Shown here piece after piece: positions 1 through 8,884 of a stretch of 44,246 nt of DNA. The stretch comes from Enorma sp964624825 (GTDB taxonomy: Bacteria; Actinomycetota; Coriobacteriia; Coriobacteriales; Coriobacteriaceae). Each line of letters begins with the position of its first letter. The first letter of the stretch is position 1. Below the pieces are notes generated by a model that was not told the DNA's origin, searched no databases, and saw only the letters and a program-made list of their open reading frames with translations. The stretch lies in assembly GCA_964624825.1 (NCBI GenBank), contig CAZUYD010000017.1, positions 1 through 44,246 on the forward strand, in the 5' to 3' direction. Made by a program: the position numbers and the translations under genes.

Positions 1-968
1 CGAATCTTCTTGCCCGTCTTCTCGATCTCGTGCTCGTTGGTCTTCTCGCGCTGCTCGAGCAGCCACTTGTGGCCGTTGTTGCAGTCGTCCACGAACTCCT
101 GCGCGAAACTGCCATCTTGAATGCGCGCGAGCAGCTCCTTCATGGCCGCCCGACTCTGTTCGTTGATGATCTTGGGACCGGCGTAGTACTCGCCGTACTC
201 GGCCGTGTTGGAGATGGAATAGTTCATGAAGTGAATGCCGCTCTCGTACATGAGATCGACGATCATCTTCATCTCGTGATAGCACTCGAAGTACGCGAGC
301 TCCGGCGGATACCCGGCCTCGGTAAGCGTCTCGAAGCCCGCCTTCACAAGCTCAACCAAACCGCCGCAGAGCACGGCCTGCTCGCCGAAGAGATCCTCCT
401 CGGTCTCCTCCTTGAACGTAGCCTTGATGATGCCCGAACGCGCGCCGCCCACGCCCCAGCAATACGCGAGCGCGATGTCCCACGCGGTGCCGGTGGCGTC
501 CTGCTGCACGCAAGCCAGATCCGGTACGCCGGAGCCCTCGGTGTACTGGCGACGCACGATGTGACCAGGCCCTTTGGGCGCGCACATGATGACGTTCACG
601 TCCTCGGGCGGCACGATGTAACCGTAGTGGATGTTAAAGCCGTGAGCGAAGGCAAGCGTGTCGCCGGCCTTCAGATGATCTTTGATGTGCTCTTCATACA
701 CCCTGGGCTGGGTCTCGTCGGGCACGAGGATCATGATGAGGTCGGCTTCCTCGGCAGCTGTATCCATGTCCACAACCTTGAGACCGGCCTCTTCGGCCTT
801 CGCCCAGCTGCTCGAACCCTCGCGCAGGCCAACGCGCACATCGCAACCGGAATCGAGCAGGTTGAGTGCATGGGCATGCCCCTGGCTTCCATACCCGATG
901 ATGGCGATCTTCATATTCTGGATCACCTCGGGGTTGCAATCCTCTTCGTAATACATCGTTACAGCCAT
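1..968 (-). CDS. ilvC: Ketol-acid reductoisomerase, 3' end outside window
   Basis: This is the second common step of valine/isoleucine synthesis: NADPH-dependent isomerisation and reduction of acetolactate or acetohydroxybutyrate, in the cytoplasm. The ATG at 968-966 follows an AAGGAGACG site. The frame reads MAVTMYYEEDCNPEVIQ, then the Rossmann segment IAIIGYGSQGHA and the LREGSSSW cofactor loop. This is followed by KGPGH and the helical knotted domain with CGGLVELVKAGFETL and EYGEYYAGPKI. At least 322 codons are visible, ending in a Lys/Glu-rich helix (EIEKTGKKIR). That is the class I (short) form, of which perhaps 10-20 residues are missing. It lies 235 bases after ilvN, unlike the tight ilvD-ilvB-ilvN spacing, so it may have its own promoter or a processing site. 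I recognised neither in the gap. Confidence 0.96.
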   Translation of the reverse strand, partial: MAVTMYYEEDCNPEVIQNMKIAIIGYGSQGHAHALNLLDSGCDVRVGLREGSSSWAKAEEAGLKVVDMDTAAEEADLIMILVPDETQPRVYEEHIKDHLKAGDTLAFAHGFNIHYGYIVPPEDVNVIMCAPKGPGHIVRRQYTEGSGVPDLACVQQDATGTAWDIALAYCWGVGGARSGIIKATFKEETEEDLFGEQAVLCGGLVELVKAGFETLTEAGYPPELAYFECYHEMKMIVDLMYESGIHFMNYSISNTAEYGEYYAGPKIINEQSRAAMKELLARIQDGSFAQEFVDDCNNGHKWLLEQREKTNEHEIEKTGKKI

Positions 969-1203
969 GTCGTCTCCTTGTCGTTGTGGCCGATGAAACC
1001 GAACTATCCGGGCTACCGGGAATATCTAGGGAAGCGCCGGGAATCATGGGGGCGCTCGTCGGATGGGCGGGACGCTGAAAGCGCCGAAGCGATTTGCTGG
1101 TCGGGCGGATACCGAGACGTCCTAGGAGCGCCAAAGCCCCCAGGGTGCCAGGCAGGTTTGAAAACCACCTGAAAACCCGCTCGCAACAACCCGCGAATCC
1201 ATG

Positions 1204-1677
1204 TTAGCTTCGGGACATAGCAATCTTGCCCGTGCGCGTGATCTGGCGCAGGCCATACCCGCGCAGCAAGTTCTCCATCGCGTCGAGCTTGCTCGCCGTT
1301 CCCGTCGCCTCGATGGTAAGCGTGCTTTTACCCACATCGACGATCTTCGCACGGAAGATGTTCGCGATCTCTATGATCTCGTGCCGCCGATCGGGCGGAG
1401 CGCACACCTTGAAGAGCACCAGCTCGCGCTCGATAGCGTCCTCGTACGTCATATCAATGATCTTGTAGACGCTCACGAGCTTATGCAGTTGCTTGGTGAG
1501 CTGCTCGTAAGCGACCTCGTCCGCATCGACGATGATGGTCATGCGGCTCATGGTGAGGTCTTCGGTGGGTGCCACGGTGAGCGAATCGATGTTGAACCCG
1601 CGACGGCTAATGAGTCCCGTCACGCGGCTGAGCACGCCAGGCTTGTTCTCCACGAGCACCGAGAGGATGTACTTCAA
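1204..1677 (-). CDS. ilvN: Acetolactate synthase small (regulatory) subunit
   Basis: This is the regulatory subunit of acetohydroxyacid synthase; it binds valine and activates IlvB. The N-terminal ACT domain reads LSVLVENKPGVLSRVTGL, then RRGFNIDSLTVAP; the C-terminal half contains DRRHEIIEIANIF. I start at the TTG at 1677-1675, which lies 8 bases after a strong AAAGGAGG. This gives 157 residues, the normal family length. The longer reading from 1836 lies inside the ilvB coding sequence and adds a non-family N-terminus. An in-frame ATG at 1707 is possible but overlaps the ribosome site. Only one base separates the ilvB stop from this start, so the two subunits are almost certainly translationally coupled. 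Confidence 0.93.
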   Translation of the reverse strand: MKYILSVLVENKPGVLSRVTGLISRRGFNIDSLTVAPTEDLTMSRMTIIVDADEVAYEQLTKQLHKLVSVYKIIDMTYEDAIERELVLFKVCAPPDRRHEIIEIANIFRAKIVDVGKSTLTIEATGTASKLDAMENLLRGYGLRQITRTGKIAMSRS

Positions 1678-1678
1678 C

Positions 1679-3892
1679 TTAGGCACCTCCTTTCGCAGAT
1701 CGCCCATCTGCGGCAAGCTGATCCGTGTCTCCCGATGGTGAATCGACCAGGGCGTCGGCTGCCGCGCCTGCCCTCTGGTTGCGCTCCACGCCCGCATGAG
1801 GCCCGTCTGCCACGCGCGACGCGGCATCGTGCTCATCGAGCGGCAACGGCTTCGCCACGGTGCCCGACATCTCGCCTGCAGGGCTCATCCCCTTCTCGGT
1901 CACGCGCACGCCGCCGAGCGTCACGTCAATGGCACCGATTATGTCGTCGAGCGCCGCGCCAGGGGCGACCATGGGATACACCGTCTGGGCGGTGGGAATC
2001 ACCACATCGAGCAGATACGGCCCGGTCGCTGCAAGCATGCGGTCGAGCGCCGCGTCCACCTCGTCGGGATGGCTGATGCGCTCCGCGTGCCAGCCATATG
2101 CCTCGGCGAGCTTCACGAAGTCCGGGTTGGCCGTAAACTCCGTGCAGGAGTAGCGCTCGTGGTAGAACAAGCGCTGCCACTGGTGCACCATGCCCAGTGC
2201 GTTGTTGTCGATGACCAGCACCTTCACGGCAACCCCGTTGCCCAGCGCCGTCGCCATCTCCTGGATGTTCATCTGCAAGCTTCCGTCGCCCGCGATGCAC
2301 ACCACCTGAGCCTCAGGCCGACCGATCTTCGCGCCGATTGCCGCCGGGAATCCATATCCCATGGTGCCCAAACCGCCGGAAGAAAGGAACGTGCGCGATT
2401 CCTCGCGATGAATATGCTGGTGCGCCCACATCTGGTGCTGGCCAACCTCGGTGGTCACCACGCTCGCGTGGGGGTCGAGCTTGTCCGAAAGCTGCTCGAG
2501 CACCTGCTCGGGCGCGATGCGGTCGGGATAATCGTCGAACTCCTCGGTGTAGAACGGCCAGCGCTCGCGCCATTCGAACACCGTTTTGACCCATTCCTCG
2601 CTCTGCGGCCGCGCGCCCACCTTGTCGAGCCGTGCATCGATCGCCGCCACGACCGCCTGCGCATCGCCCACGATGGGCACCTTGGGATCGCGGATCTTGC
2701 CGATCTCTGCCGGGTCGATATCGATGTGGATGATGGTCGCGTGCGGCGCGAACTCAGAGAGCTTCCCGGTCACGCGGTCAGAGAGCCGCGCGCCCACCAC
2801 GATGAGCAGGTCGCACTCGGTCACCGCCATGTTGGCGTACTTGGACCCATGCATGCCCACCGGGCCCAGGTTAAGCGGATTGGAGCACGGCACGGCAGCC
2901 TTGCCCAGCAGCGTGGTGACTACCGGAATCTGCATCTTCTCCGCAAGCTCCACCACCTCGTCGCACGCATGGCTCGAGACCGCGCCGCCGCCCACCATGA
3001 GCAGCGGGCGCTTCGCCGCGCAGATGTACCCGACCGCCTGCTTAACCTGCTTCGCGTTCCCGCGGTAGTTAGGCCGATAGCTGGGGATATCTATCGAGTC
3101 GGGATAATGGAACACCATCTCGGCGCCCGCAAGATCGCTCGGGATGTCGATGAGCACAGGACCGGGACGCCCGGTCGATGCGATGTAGAACGCCTCGCGG
3201 AACGTACGGGTCAAGTCGTCGGTCGACTGCAACAGGTAGTTGTGCTTCACCACCGGCATCGTGATGCCCACGATGTCCGACTCCTGGAAGCTGTCGGTGC
3301 CGATAACGCCTCGCGTCACCTGCCCGGTGATGACCACGAGCGGAATGGAATCCATATAGGCCGTCGCGATGCCCGTCACGGTATTGGTAGCGCCAGGACC
3401 GCTCGTCACGAGCACCACGCCCACCTTGCCCGTGGCGCGCGCATAGCCATCTGCCTCGTGCACCGCGCCCTGCTCATGACGCGCGAGGACGTGGCGGATC
3501 TTGGTCGAATCGTAGAGCGCGTCGTAGATTTTGATGGCCTGGCCACCGGGGTAGCCGAAGATGGTATCCACCCCTTCGGCCTCGAGCGAGGCGATGATGG
3601 CCTGCGCGCCCGTCATGGTCTTGCCCTCTTTGTCTGTGTGGCTCCCTGGGCCGAACGGCTTGCCGCTGATGGCGAGCTCCTTGAGTGCCAGGCGCTCTTC
3701 GCGCGTCGTCCCCGCGGCGGGCACCGCCTGCGCGGCGTTCACGCACACATGCTGGCGGATATCATCGGGCATGTCGGGCGTACGCGGACTGCCGGCAAAC
3801 GCGGACGCCGAAACGGTGCCCTGCGCAGGCGCTGCGCCAGGAACCGCTGGAGCGGAAGCTGCCAAAACGCGTTGTTCATTTGGAGTTGTCAC
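1679..3892 (-). CDS. ilvB: Acetolactate synthase large (catalytic) subunit with long terminal extensions
   Basis: This thiamine-diphosphate enzyme condenses two pyruvates, or pyruvate and 2-oxobutyrate. The core begins near residue 93 (MTGAQAIIASLEAEGVDTIFGYPGG). It carries the catalytic-Glu segment HEQGAVHEADGYAR and the ThDP/Mg motif GDGSLQMNIQE ending in IDNN. The GTG at 3892 overlaps the ilvD stop (GTGA), which favours coupling from there and gives 737 residues. The first ~92 residues are Ala/Pro-rich without family match. An in-frame ATG at 3616, behind a weak AGAGGG, would give the canonical start. The C-terminus also runs ~60 residues past the usual end in low-complexity sequence. The catalytic assignment is secure; the true N-terminus is not. 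Confidence 0.94.
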   Translation of the reverse strand: MTTPNEQRVLAASAPAVPGAAPAQGTVSASAFAGSPRTPDMPDDIRQHVCVNAAQAVPAAGTTREERLALKELAISGKPFGPGSHTDKEGKTMTGAQAIIASLEAEGVDTIFGYPGGQAIKIYDALYDSTKIRHVLARHEQGAVHEADGYARATGKVGVVLVTSGPGATNTVTGIATAYMDSIPLVVITGQVTRGVIGTDSFQESDIVGITMPVVKHNYLLQSTDDLTRTFREAFYIASTGRPGPVLIDIPSDLAGAEMVFHYPDSIDIPSYRPNYRGNAKQVKQAVGYICAAKRPLLMVGGGAVSSHACDEVVELAEKMQIPVVTTLLGKAAVPCSNPLNLGPVGMHGSKYANMAVTECDLLIVVGARLSDRVTGKLSEFAPHATIIHIDIDPAEIGKIRDPKVPIVGDAQAVVAAIDARLDKVGARPQSEEWVKTVFEWRERWPFYTEEFDDYPDRIAPEQVLEQLSDKLDPHASVVTTEVGQHQMWAHQHIHREESRTFLSSGGLGTMGYGFPAAIGAKIGRPEAQVVCIAGDGSLQMNIQEMATALGNGVAVKVLVIDNNALGMVHQWQRLFYHERYSCTEFTANPDFVKLAEAYGWHAERISHPDEVDAALDRMLAATGPYLLDVVIPTAQTVYPMVAPGAALDDIIGAIDVTLGGVRVTEKGMSPAGEMSGTVAKPLPLDEHDAASRVADGPHAGVERNQRAGAAADALVDSPSGDTDQLAADGRSAKGGA

Positions 3893-5553
3893 GAGAGATA
3901 CGCCCCCTTATCTGCACTGGTCACAAGCTTGGCATAGCGGCTGAGCACGCCGGTGGTGTACTTGGGCGCCGGAGCCTGCCACGCGCGGCGGCGCGCCGCA
4001 AGCTCGTCCTCGGATAGGCGTACGTCGAGCGTACCCCGGTTGATGTCGATGTCGATGATATCGCCCTCCTGCACCAGCGCGATGGGACCGCCGGCCGCGG
4101 CCTCGGGCGAAACATGGCCGATGCACGGGCCTTTGCTCGCGCCGGAGAAGCGCCCGTCGGTGATGAGCGCCACGGAGCTTGCAAGTCCCATGCCGCAGAT
4201 GGCAGACGTGGGCGTGAGCATCTCGCGCATGCCGGGGCCGCCCGCCGGTCCTTCATAGCGGATGACCACCACGTCGCCAGGGTTGATCTTTCCGCCGAAG
4301 ATGGCCTCACACGCCGCTTCCTCGCTATCGAAGACGCGCGCCGGGCCGGAATGCACGTACATCTCGGGCGCGCAGGCGCTGCGCTTTACCACGCCGCAGT
4401 CTGGGGCAAGGCTGCCCCGCATGACCTTGAGCCCGCCCATCGGGCTGTACGCGTTCTCCACTTCGCGCACGATCTTGCCATCCGCCGGCGGGCAAACGGC
4501 CACCCACTCCCCCACTGAACCGTGGCAGGTGCGGGCATCCATATCGAGCAAGCCCGCACGGCCGAGCACGCCCATGATGGCGGGAATGCCGCCGGCAGCG
4601 TTCAGGTCTTCAATGTGCAGCGGCCCTGCCGGCGCGATGCGCACGATGTTCGGCGTGCGGTCAGATACCGTATCCCAATCGTCCATGGTAACCGGGCAGC
4701 CCGCGGCGTGCGCGATAGCCGTAAGGTGCAGCATCGTGTTCGTAGAGCCACCGAACGCCATGTCGAGCACCATGCCGTTATGGATAGAATGCTCGTTTAG
4801 GATATCGAGTGCCGTGACGCCCTGCTCGACCAGCTCCATGACCTTCATGCCGGTCTGCTTGGCAAGCCGGATGCGCTCGGAATAGACCGCAGGAACGGTG
4901 CCGTTGCCAGGAAGCGCCAGGCCAAGCGCCTCGGTAAGGCAGCAGATGGAGTTCGCGGTGAACATACCGGAGCAGCTGCCGCAGGTGGGACACGCGGTGT
5001 TCTCGAGCCGAGCGCACTCGTCCTCGGTCATGGTTCCAGCCGTAACCTGGCCGACCGCATCGAAGAGGGTGTTCAGGTCTGTCTGGTTACCGCATGTATC
5101 GCGGCCGGCGAGCATGGGACCACCAGATACGAGCATGGTGGGGATGTTCAAGCGCGCCGCCGCGATGAGCATACCGGGGACGATTTTGTCGCACGAGGGA
5201 ATGAGCACCATGGCGTCGAATTGGTGACCTTGGATCGCGCATTCCACGGAGTCCGCAATAACCTCGCGGCTCGTGAGCGAATAGCGCATGCCCTCGTGGT
5301 TCATGGCGATGCCGTCGCATACGCCGATGGTGTTCACCTGCAGGGGCGTCCCGCCCGCCATGCGCACGCCGGCCTTTACGGCGTCGGCGATCTGCTGGAG
5401 ATGCAGATGCCCGGGAATGACCTCGTTTTGCGCGGAAACGACGGCGACGAGCGGCCGCTCGAGCTCCTCGTCGGTCAGACCGTCTGCCTTGAGCAGGCTC
5501 CGGTGGGGTGCTCGCGCCAGTCCCTTCTTGATGGCATCGCTTCTGAGCTGCAT
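3889..5553 (-). CDS. ilvD: Dihydroxy-acid dehydratase
   Basis: This Fe-S dehydratase catalyses the third step of valine/isoleucine synthesis. Cluster and metal segments are visible: TIGVCDGIAMNHEGM, LIPSCDKIVPGM (containing the usually carbamylated Lys) and ACPTCGSCSGMFTAN. The C-terminal part has TDGRFSG and HVSPEAAAGGPIA. I chose the ATG at 5553 (MQLRSDAIKKG), preceded by GAGGAAGCAC. It gives 554 residues, the usual family size; the frame stays open upstream to 5775 but that part is non-homologous. It is the first gene of the ilvD-ilvB-ilvN unit, and its stop overlaps the ilvB GTG by four bases. Confidence 0.96.
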   Translation of the reverse strand: MQLRSDAIKKGLARAPHRSLLKADGLTDEELERPLVAVVSAQNEVIPGHLHLQQIADAVKAGVRMAGGTPLQVNTIGVCDGIAMNHEGMRYSLTSREVIADSVECAIQGHQFDAMVLIPSCDKIVPGMLIAAARLNIPTMLVSGGPMLAGRDTCGNQTDLNTLFDAVGQVTAGTMTEDECARLENTACPTCGSCSGMFTANSICCLTEALGLALPGNGTVPAVYSERIRLAKQTGMKVMELVEQGVTALDILNEHSIHNGMVLDMAFGGSTNTMLHLTAIAHAAGCPVTMDDWDTVSDRTPNIVRIAPAGPLHIEDLNAAGGIPAIMGVLGRAGLLDMDARTCHGSVGEWVAVCPPADGKIVREVENAYSPMGGLKVMRGSLAPDCGVVKRSACAPEMYVHSGPARVFDSEEAACEAIFGGKINPGDVVVIRYEGPAGGPGMREMLTPTSAICGMGLASSVALITDGRFSGASKGPCIGHVSPEAAAGGPIALVQEGDIIDIDINRGTLDVRLSEDELAARRRAWQAPAPKYTTGVLSRYAKLVTSADKGAYLS

Positions 5554-5820
5554 GTGCTTCCTCGCCTTCCCTCCACATGGCATATGCACGTTCTCGGAAA
5601 ATGCGAGGCGCAGGTCGCTCCTCGATGCCCGTAACGGGGGCTCCGGCGCGGCGTACTGGCGCAAAGCGCGCTGCGGGGATCGCCCGCGCGCGATGGCGCG
5701 TTCAGCCGAACAGCTCGAGGGTGTCTTCCCGACCGTCCGCCGCGGGTTCTCACGCTTCCCCGCTCGCTGTGGCACGGCAGGCCGGTACTCGCCCTGTCAT
5801 CGCATTTGCTGAGTTGCAAA

Positions 5821-5850
5821 AGTATGCCGCGTCCGCGCAAAGGCGCTCAA
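5821..5850 (-). promoter_or_regulatory. Putative promoter of ilvDBN with long leader
   Basis: On the minus strand TTGAGC is followed after 18 bases by CATACT. Transcription would begin near 5813 and leave a leader of about 260 bases before ilvD (5554-5812). I searched that leader for a T-box (no TGGNACC-type antiterminator) and for a branched-chain-rich leader peptide (none). I see only GC-rich sequence. The stretch 5851-5944 up to the PHP gene contains a 5-bp hairpin (GTCGG/CCGAC near 5888-5903) without a T run. No other gene is visible between 5554 and 5944. Confidence 0.4.
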
Positions 5851-5944
5851 GCGTGTAACGCAATGGAAACATAAGCGCCCTCAAGTGGTCGGAAACTCCC
5901 GACTAGCGGCACTGAGACGGACGAGCGGCGTTGCGCAGCTCCCG

Positions 5945-6949
5945 TCATGCAGCGTCTGCAGCATCGTCCGGGTAGAGCGGGTTCGACCACGCCGTCTTGC
6001 CGTGGGCATCCACGCATTCGAAGCGCAGGTAGGTCTCGGTGCCCTGCAAGGAGAACTCCGCATGCTCCAACAGCGCGCCGCCCAGGGCAAGCCGCGTCTC
6101 GCCCACGCCCACCGGCCCTCCCGCGATCAGGTTCACCCGCTCGCACGGGCTGCAATCGATCCAGGCTCGCCCATCGCGAACGCCCCAATTGAGAATCCGC
6201 GGTCCCGAGGACGAATAATAATGGCCGTCCAAGAGCGCCTGCACCACCGCGTTTCGCGTGAGCTCTGGCGCTGCCACGACCACCCAGCCCCCGAAGGAGT
6301 CGTTAAGCGCCGGATGGTTGTGGTTGTCGTCTGTGGCGGCGGCACCCAGGCGCTGGCCACGCCGCAGCATAAGATCCCAGAACGCTGTGTCGAAGCCGAG
6401 CGCGCACTCATCCACCGTGCCAAAGTTGTAGACCTCGATGCCAAAGACGCCGGTGAGTCCCACCACGTCGGCCGGATCGACCCGGCTCCAGATGGGATGG
6501 TTGTACATCACCGCGCAGCCGTGCGACGCCAACTCGTCGACGAGCTGTTGTGCCACCGCACGCCCATCCCAGCTGCCGACATGCTCCAAAGGCGACAGGC
6601 GCCCCATGTGGGAGAACCGACGGGAAGCTGCCGAGAGCATGTCATCGGTGCCCAAGATGCCGTGAACGTGGTGCGTGGCCACGCGGGCAGTGCGCGACTC
6701 GTCCGCCCAGAGCACGGCCGAAGCCTCGATGCCCGGCAGGATGATGAAGTCTTCGGTGTCGTACGTATCAGCGTAATCGGTGAACAGATCGTGCTCGGAA
6801 AGGCAGAGCGCGTGGTAGCCATGCGCACGGTACTCGGCAACCGAACGCGCGGGCTCCCAGCGACCGTCGGAGTTCACCGTATGGCTGTGCAAGTTCACCT
6901 TGAAGCGCTTGACCCCCGCGGGCAGCGCCGTCTGATCGAAAAACGTCAT
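5945..6949 (-). CDS. PHP-domain metal-dependent phosphoesterase/hydrolase
   Basis: A 334-residue member of the PHP superfamily (polymerase and histidinol phosphatase fold). The metal ligands are laid out as expected: NLHSHT (His21, His23), LSEHD, LPGIEAS, then YNHPIW and ATDDNHN. The C-terminal ~90 residues look like a beta-sandwich attachment (SLQGTETYLRFECVDAHG). There is no signal peptide, so it is probably cytoplasmic. I start at the ATG at 6949 behind AAAGGAGCG rather than the upstream ATG at 6994. It is the last gene of the ABC importer operon, 69 bases after the ATPase. PHP enzymes usually hydrolyse phosphomono- or diesters, so it may act on the imported compound. That is inference; the substrate is unknown. 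Confidence 0.85.
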   Translation of the reverse strand: MTFFDQTALPAGVKRFKVNLHSHTVNSDGRWEPARSVAEYRAHGYHALCLSEHDLFTDYADTYDTEDFIILPGIEASAVLWADESRTARVATHHVHGILGTDDMLSAASRRFSHMGRLSPLEHVGSWDGRAVAQQLVDELASHGCAVMYNHPIWSRVDPADVVGLTGVFGIEVYNFGTVDECALGFDTAFWDLMLRRGQRLGAAATDDNHNHPALNDSFGGWVVVAAPELTRNAVVQALLDGHYYSSSGPRILNWGVRDGRAWIDCSPCERVNLIAGGPVGVGETRLALGGALLEHAEFSLQGTETYLRFECVDAHGKTAWSNPLYPDDAADAA

Positions 6950-7018
6950 TGAACGCTCCTTTACGGACTCGGCTGAAGGCGCGCCAAGCGGCACATGACC
7001 AAGCCAGCCGACAACCCC

Positions 7019-8044
7019 TTACGCTGCGGCAGGAATGCGCAGGCAGTCGTGCGCGGGAATGGTTAAAAACACCTCGTCGCCCGCATCGAACATGTGAAAG
7101 CTTCTGAACAGCGCATCGACGCGCAGCTCGGTGTTGCCCGCCCGCACCGTGTACCGCAGCACGTTGCCGTGGGGCATGTTTCCGACCACCATACCGCGCA
7201 CCACAAAGCAGCCGCTCGCATCTGCGGGACGTTCTGATGAAATGCCGATGGTCTCGGGGCGTATGGCGACAACGCATCCCGACGATACGACCTCGCCCGT
7301 CAAGATACCGAACTCCTCGGCGCTCAGCTGGTTGTAGCTTCCAATGAACCCTGCGGCGAACTCCGAGACGGGCTTGGTGTAGACCTCAACCGGACTGCCT
7401 GCCTGCTCGATATGACCGTCATGGAAGAGTTGAATTACGTCGGACATGACCATGGCCTCGTCCTGGTCGTGCGTGACGAAGATCGAGGTGAGGTCGAGTT
7501 CCTGTTGAATCTCGCGGATGCGCGCTTGCAGCGACTTGCGCAGCTTCGCGTCGATGGCCGAAAGCGGCTCATCGAGCAGCAGCACCTTGGGTCTCGTCAC
7601 AATCGAACGCGCGAGCGCCACACGCTGCTGTTGACCACCTGAGAGGCTCGCAGGGTAGGCGCGTTCCTTGCCAGAAAGCTCCACAAGTGCGATAGCCTTA
7701 TCCACACGCTCCCCGATTTCGTCCTTGGGAACCTTCTGCATCTTCAAGCCGAAGGCGATATTCTGCTCAACATTCATGTTGGGAAACAGGCTGTACTGCT
7801 GAAACACCATGCCGACACTGCGTTTCGAGGCGGGGATGTCGGTCACGTCTTGGCCATCCAAGACGATGCGCCCCCCGCTCACCTGTTCAAGCCCCGCAAG
7901 ACAGCGCAGCAGCGTAGACTTACCGCATCCCGAGGGTCCAAGCAGGGTGACCAGATCGCCCTTATCGATGCTGAAGTTGATGTGGTCGAGCACGGTGTTG
8001 TCTCCAAACCGCTTCACCACGTCTTGAAATTCGATGTATGCCAT
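7019..8044 (-). CDS. ABC importer ATPase, PotA-type (polyamine/phosphonate/iron family)
   Basis: This is the nucleotide-binding subunit of the importer encoded upstream; 341 residues. The Walker A is GPSGCGKST (residues 36-44), followed by VFQQYSLFPNM (Q-loop), LSGGQQQRVALAR (signature), LLLDEPLSAIDAKLR (Walker B) and VTHDQDEA (H-loop). A C-terminal TOBE-like beta domain (about 240-341) is typical of the PotA/FbpC/PhnT group. The ATG directly abuts the TAA of the preceding permease, with AAGGAGG inside that gene's end, so translation is coupled. Substrate cannot be read from this subunit; annotation pipelines often call such proteins spermidine or 2-aminoethylphosphonate transporters. Confidence 0.9.
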   Translation of the reverse strand: MAYIEFQDVVKRFGDNTVLDHINFSIDKGDLVTLLGPSGCGKSTLLRCLAGLEQVSGGRIVLDGQDVTDIPASKRSVGMVFQQYSLFPNMNVEQNIAFGLKMQKVPKDEIGERVDKAIALVELSGKERAYPASLSGGQQQRVALARSIVTRPKVLLLDEPLSAIDAKLRKSLQARIREIQQELDLTSIFVTHDQDEAMVMSDVIQLFHDGHIEQAGSPVEVYTKPVSEFAAGFIGSYNQLSAEEFGILTGEVVSSGCVVAIRPETIGISSERPADASGCFVVRGMVVGNMPHGNVLRYTVRAGNTELRVDALFRSFHMFDAGDEVFLTIPAHDCLRIPAAA

Positions 8045-8884
8045 TTATACAGCCTCCTTCTCAGCGCGCTTCAATGCACCCTGCAGCTTGAGCACGAGTG
8101 CGGTCACGAGCGCCACGACCACGAAGATCACGACGACGATCGCACTCGAGAGCCCGCTCGAACTGTCCATGTTGGCGTTCAGGAACACCTGGATGTTTTG
8201 ATAGTTCGTGCCGGCGATGTTGTTCGCGAGCACGAAGTCGCCGAAGATGATGCTCTCGGCAAGCAGGCTCGACACGAGGATGCCCGAGACGATGTTCGGC
8301 AGCACCACCTGCACATAGGCGCGAAAACGCCCGCAACCCAGCATCTCGGCCGCTTGGATGAGTACCTCGGCGTCAATAGCGTTCAGGGCGTTTCGAATGC
8401 CCTGATATATGTAGGGCAGCACGAGGATGGTGTAGGCGCCGAACAACATGACCATGCGGTTCGATAGCATCGTGCCGGTACCGGTGTAGAGCGAGATGAT
8501 GCCGATCGAGAGAATGACCCCCTGCAACGCATAGGGAATCATGCAGAAGAGCTGCATGACTGCCGCGAGCTTGCGATTGATTGCTACGACGGCATACATC
8601 GCGAGCATGATGAGCGCAATGGTGATGACGACGCTCACCAAGCAGAGCAGAAGCGTGCGGCCAATTGATGCCCAAAAGACGCCGTTTGAGAATAGCGCAA
8701 CGTAGTTTCGCAGCGTGAAGCCAGTGGGCAGGATGTCCGTCCATTCGATAAAGAGCGAATAGATGAACGTGGCGAGAAACGGAATGAGCAGGTAGAGGGC
8801 GACCGCGCCCAAAAAGATCTTAGCGCCGAGCGAGGTCGTACCGGCGCTGGCCGCCTGGCTCTTCTTCGCTATACCTCGAATCAT
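8045..8884 (-). CDS. ABC importer permease (PotC/PhnV-type)
   Basis: A 279-residue inner-membrane permease of the binding-protein-dependent family. It has a first TM helix near residues 25-45 (FLGAVALYLLIPFLATFIYSLF), several further helices, and an EAA-type cytoplasmic loop around AEMLGCGRFRAYVQVVLPNI that contacts the ATPase. I use the ATG at 8884 (MIRGIAKKSQ), which overlaps the upstream permease stop as ATGA. The longer frame reading to 9208 runs through the other permease gene in a wrong frame. It pairs with the 8881-9909 permease to form the channel. Confidence 0.9.
   Translation of the reverse strand: MIRGIAKKSQAASAGTTSLGAKIFLGAVALYLLIPFLATFIYSLFIEWTDILPTGFTLRNYVALFSNGVFWASIGRTLLLCLVSVVITIALIMLAMYAVVAINRKLAAVMQLFCMIPYALQGVILSIGIISLYTGTGTMLSNRMVMLFGAYTILVLPYIYQGIRNALNAIDAEVLIQAAEMLGCGRFRAYVQVVLPNIVSGILVSSLLAESIIFGDFVLANNIAGTNYQNIQVFLNANMDSSSGLSSAIVVVIFVVVALVTALVLKLQGALKRAEKEAV

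Noticed and set aside
1122..1202. 26-codon ORF (MDSRVVASGF...) between ilvN and ilvC as a leader peptide
   Set aside because: Only two Val and two Leu, no terminator hairpin with T tract before ilvC; not enough for an attenuation claim.
1796..3937. 713-codon open frame on the plus strand
   Set aside because: Lies antisense to ilvB, has no recognisable domain, His/Arg-rich composition typical of the reverse frame of GC-rich genes.
5554..5812. T-box or branched-chain leader peptide before ilvD
   Set aside because: No T-box consensus and no Ile/Leu/Val-rich short ORF found on reading the leader.
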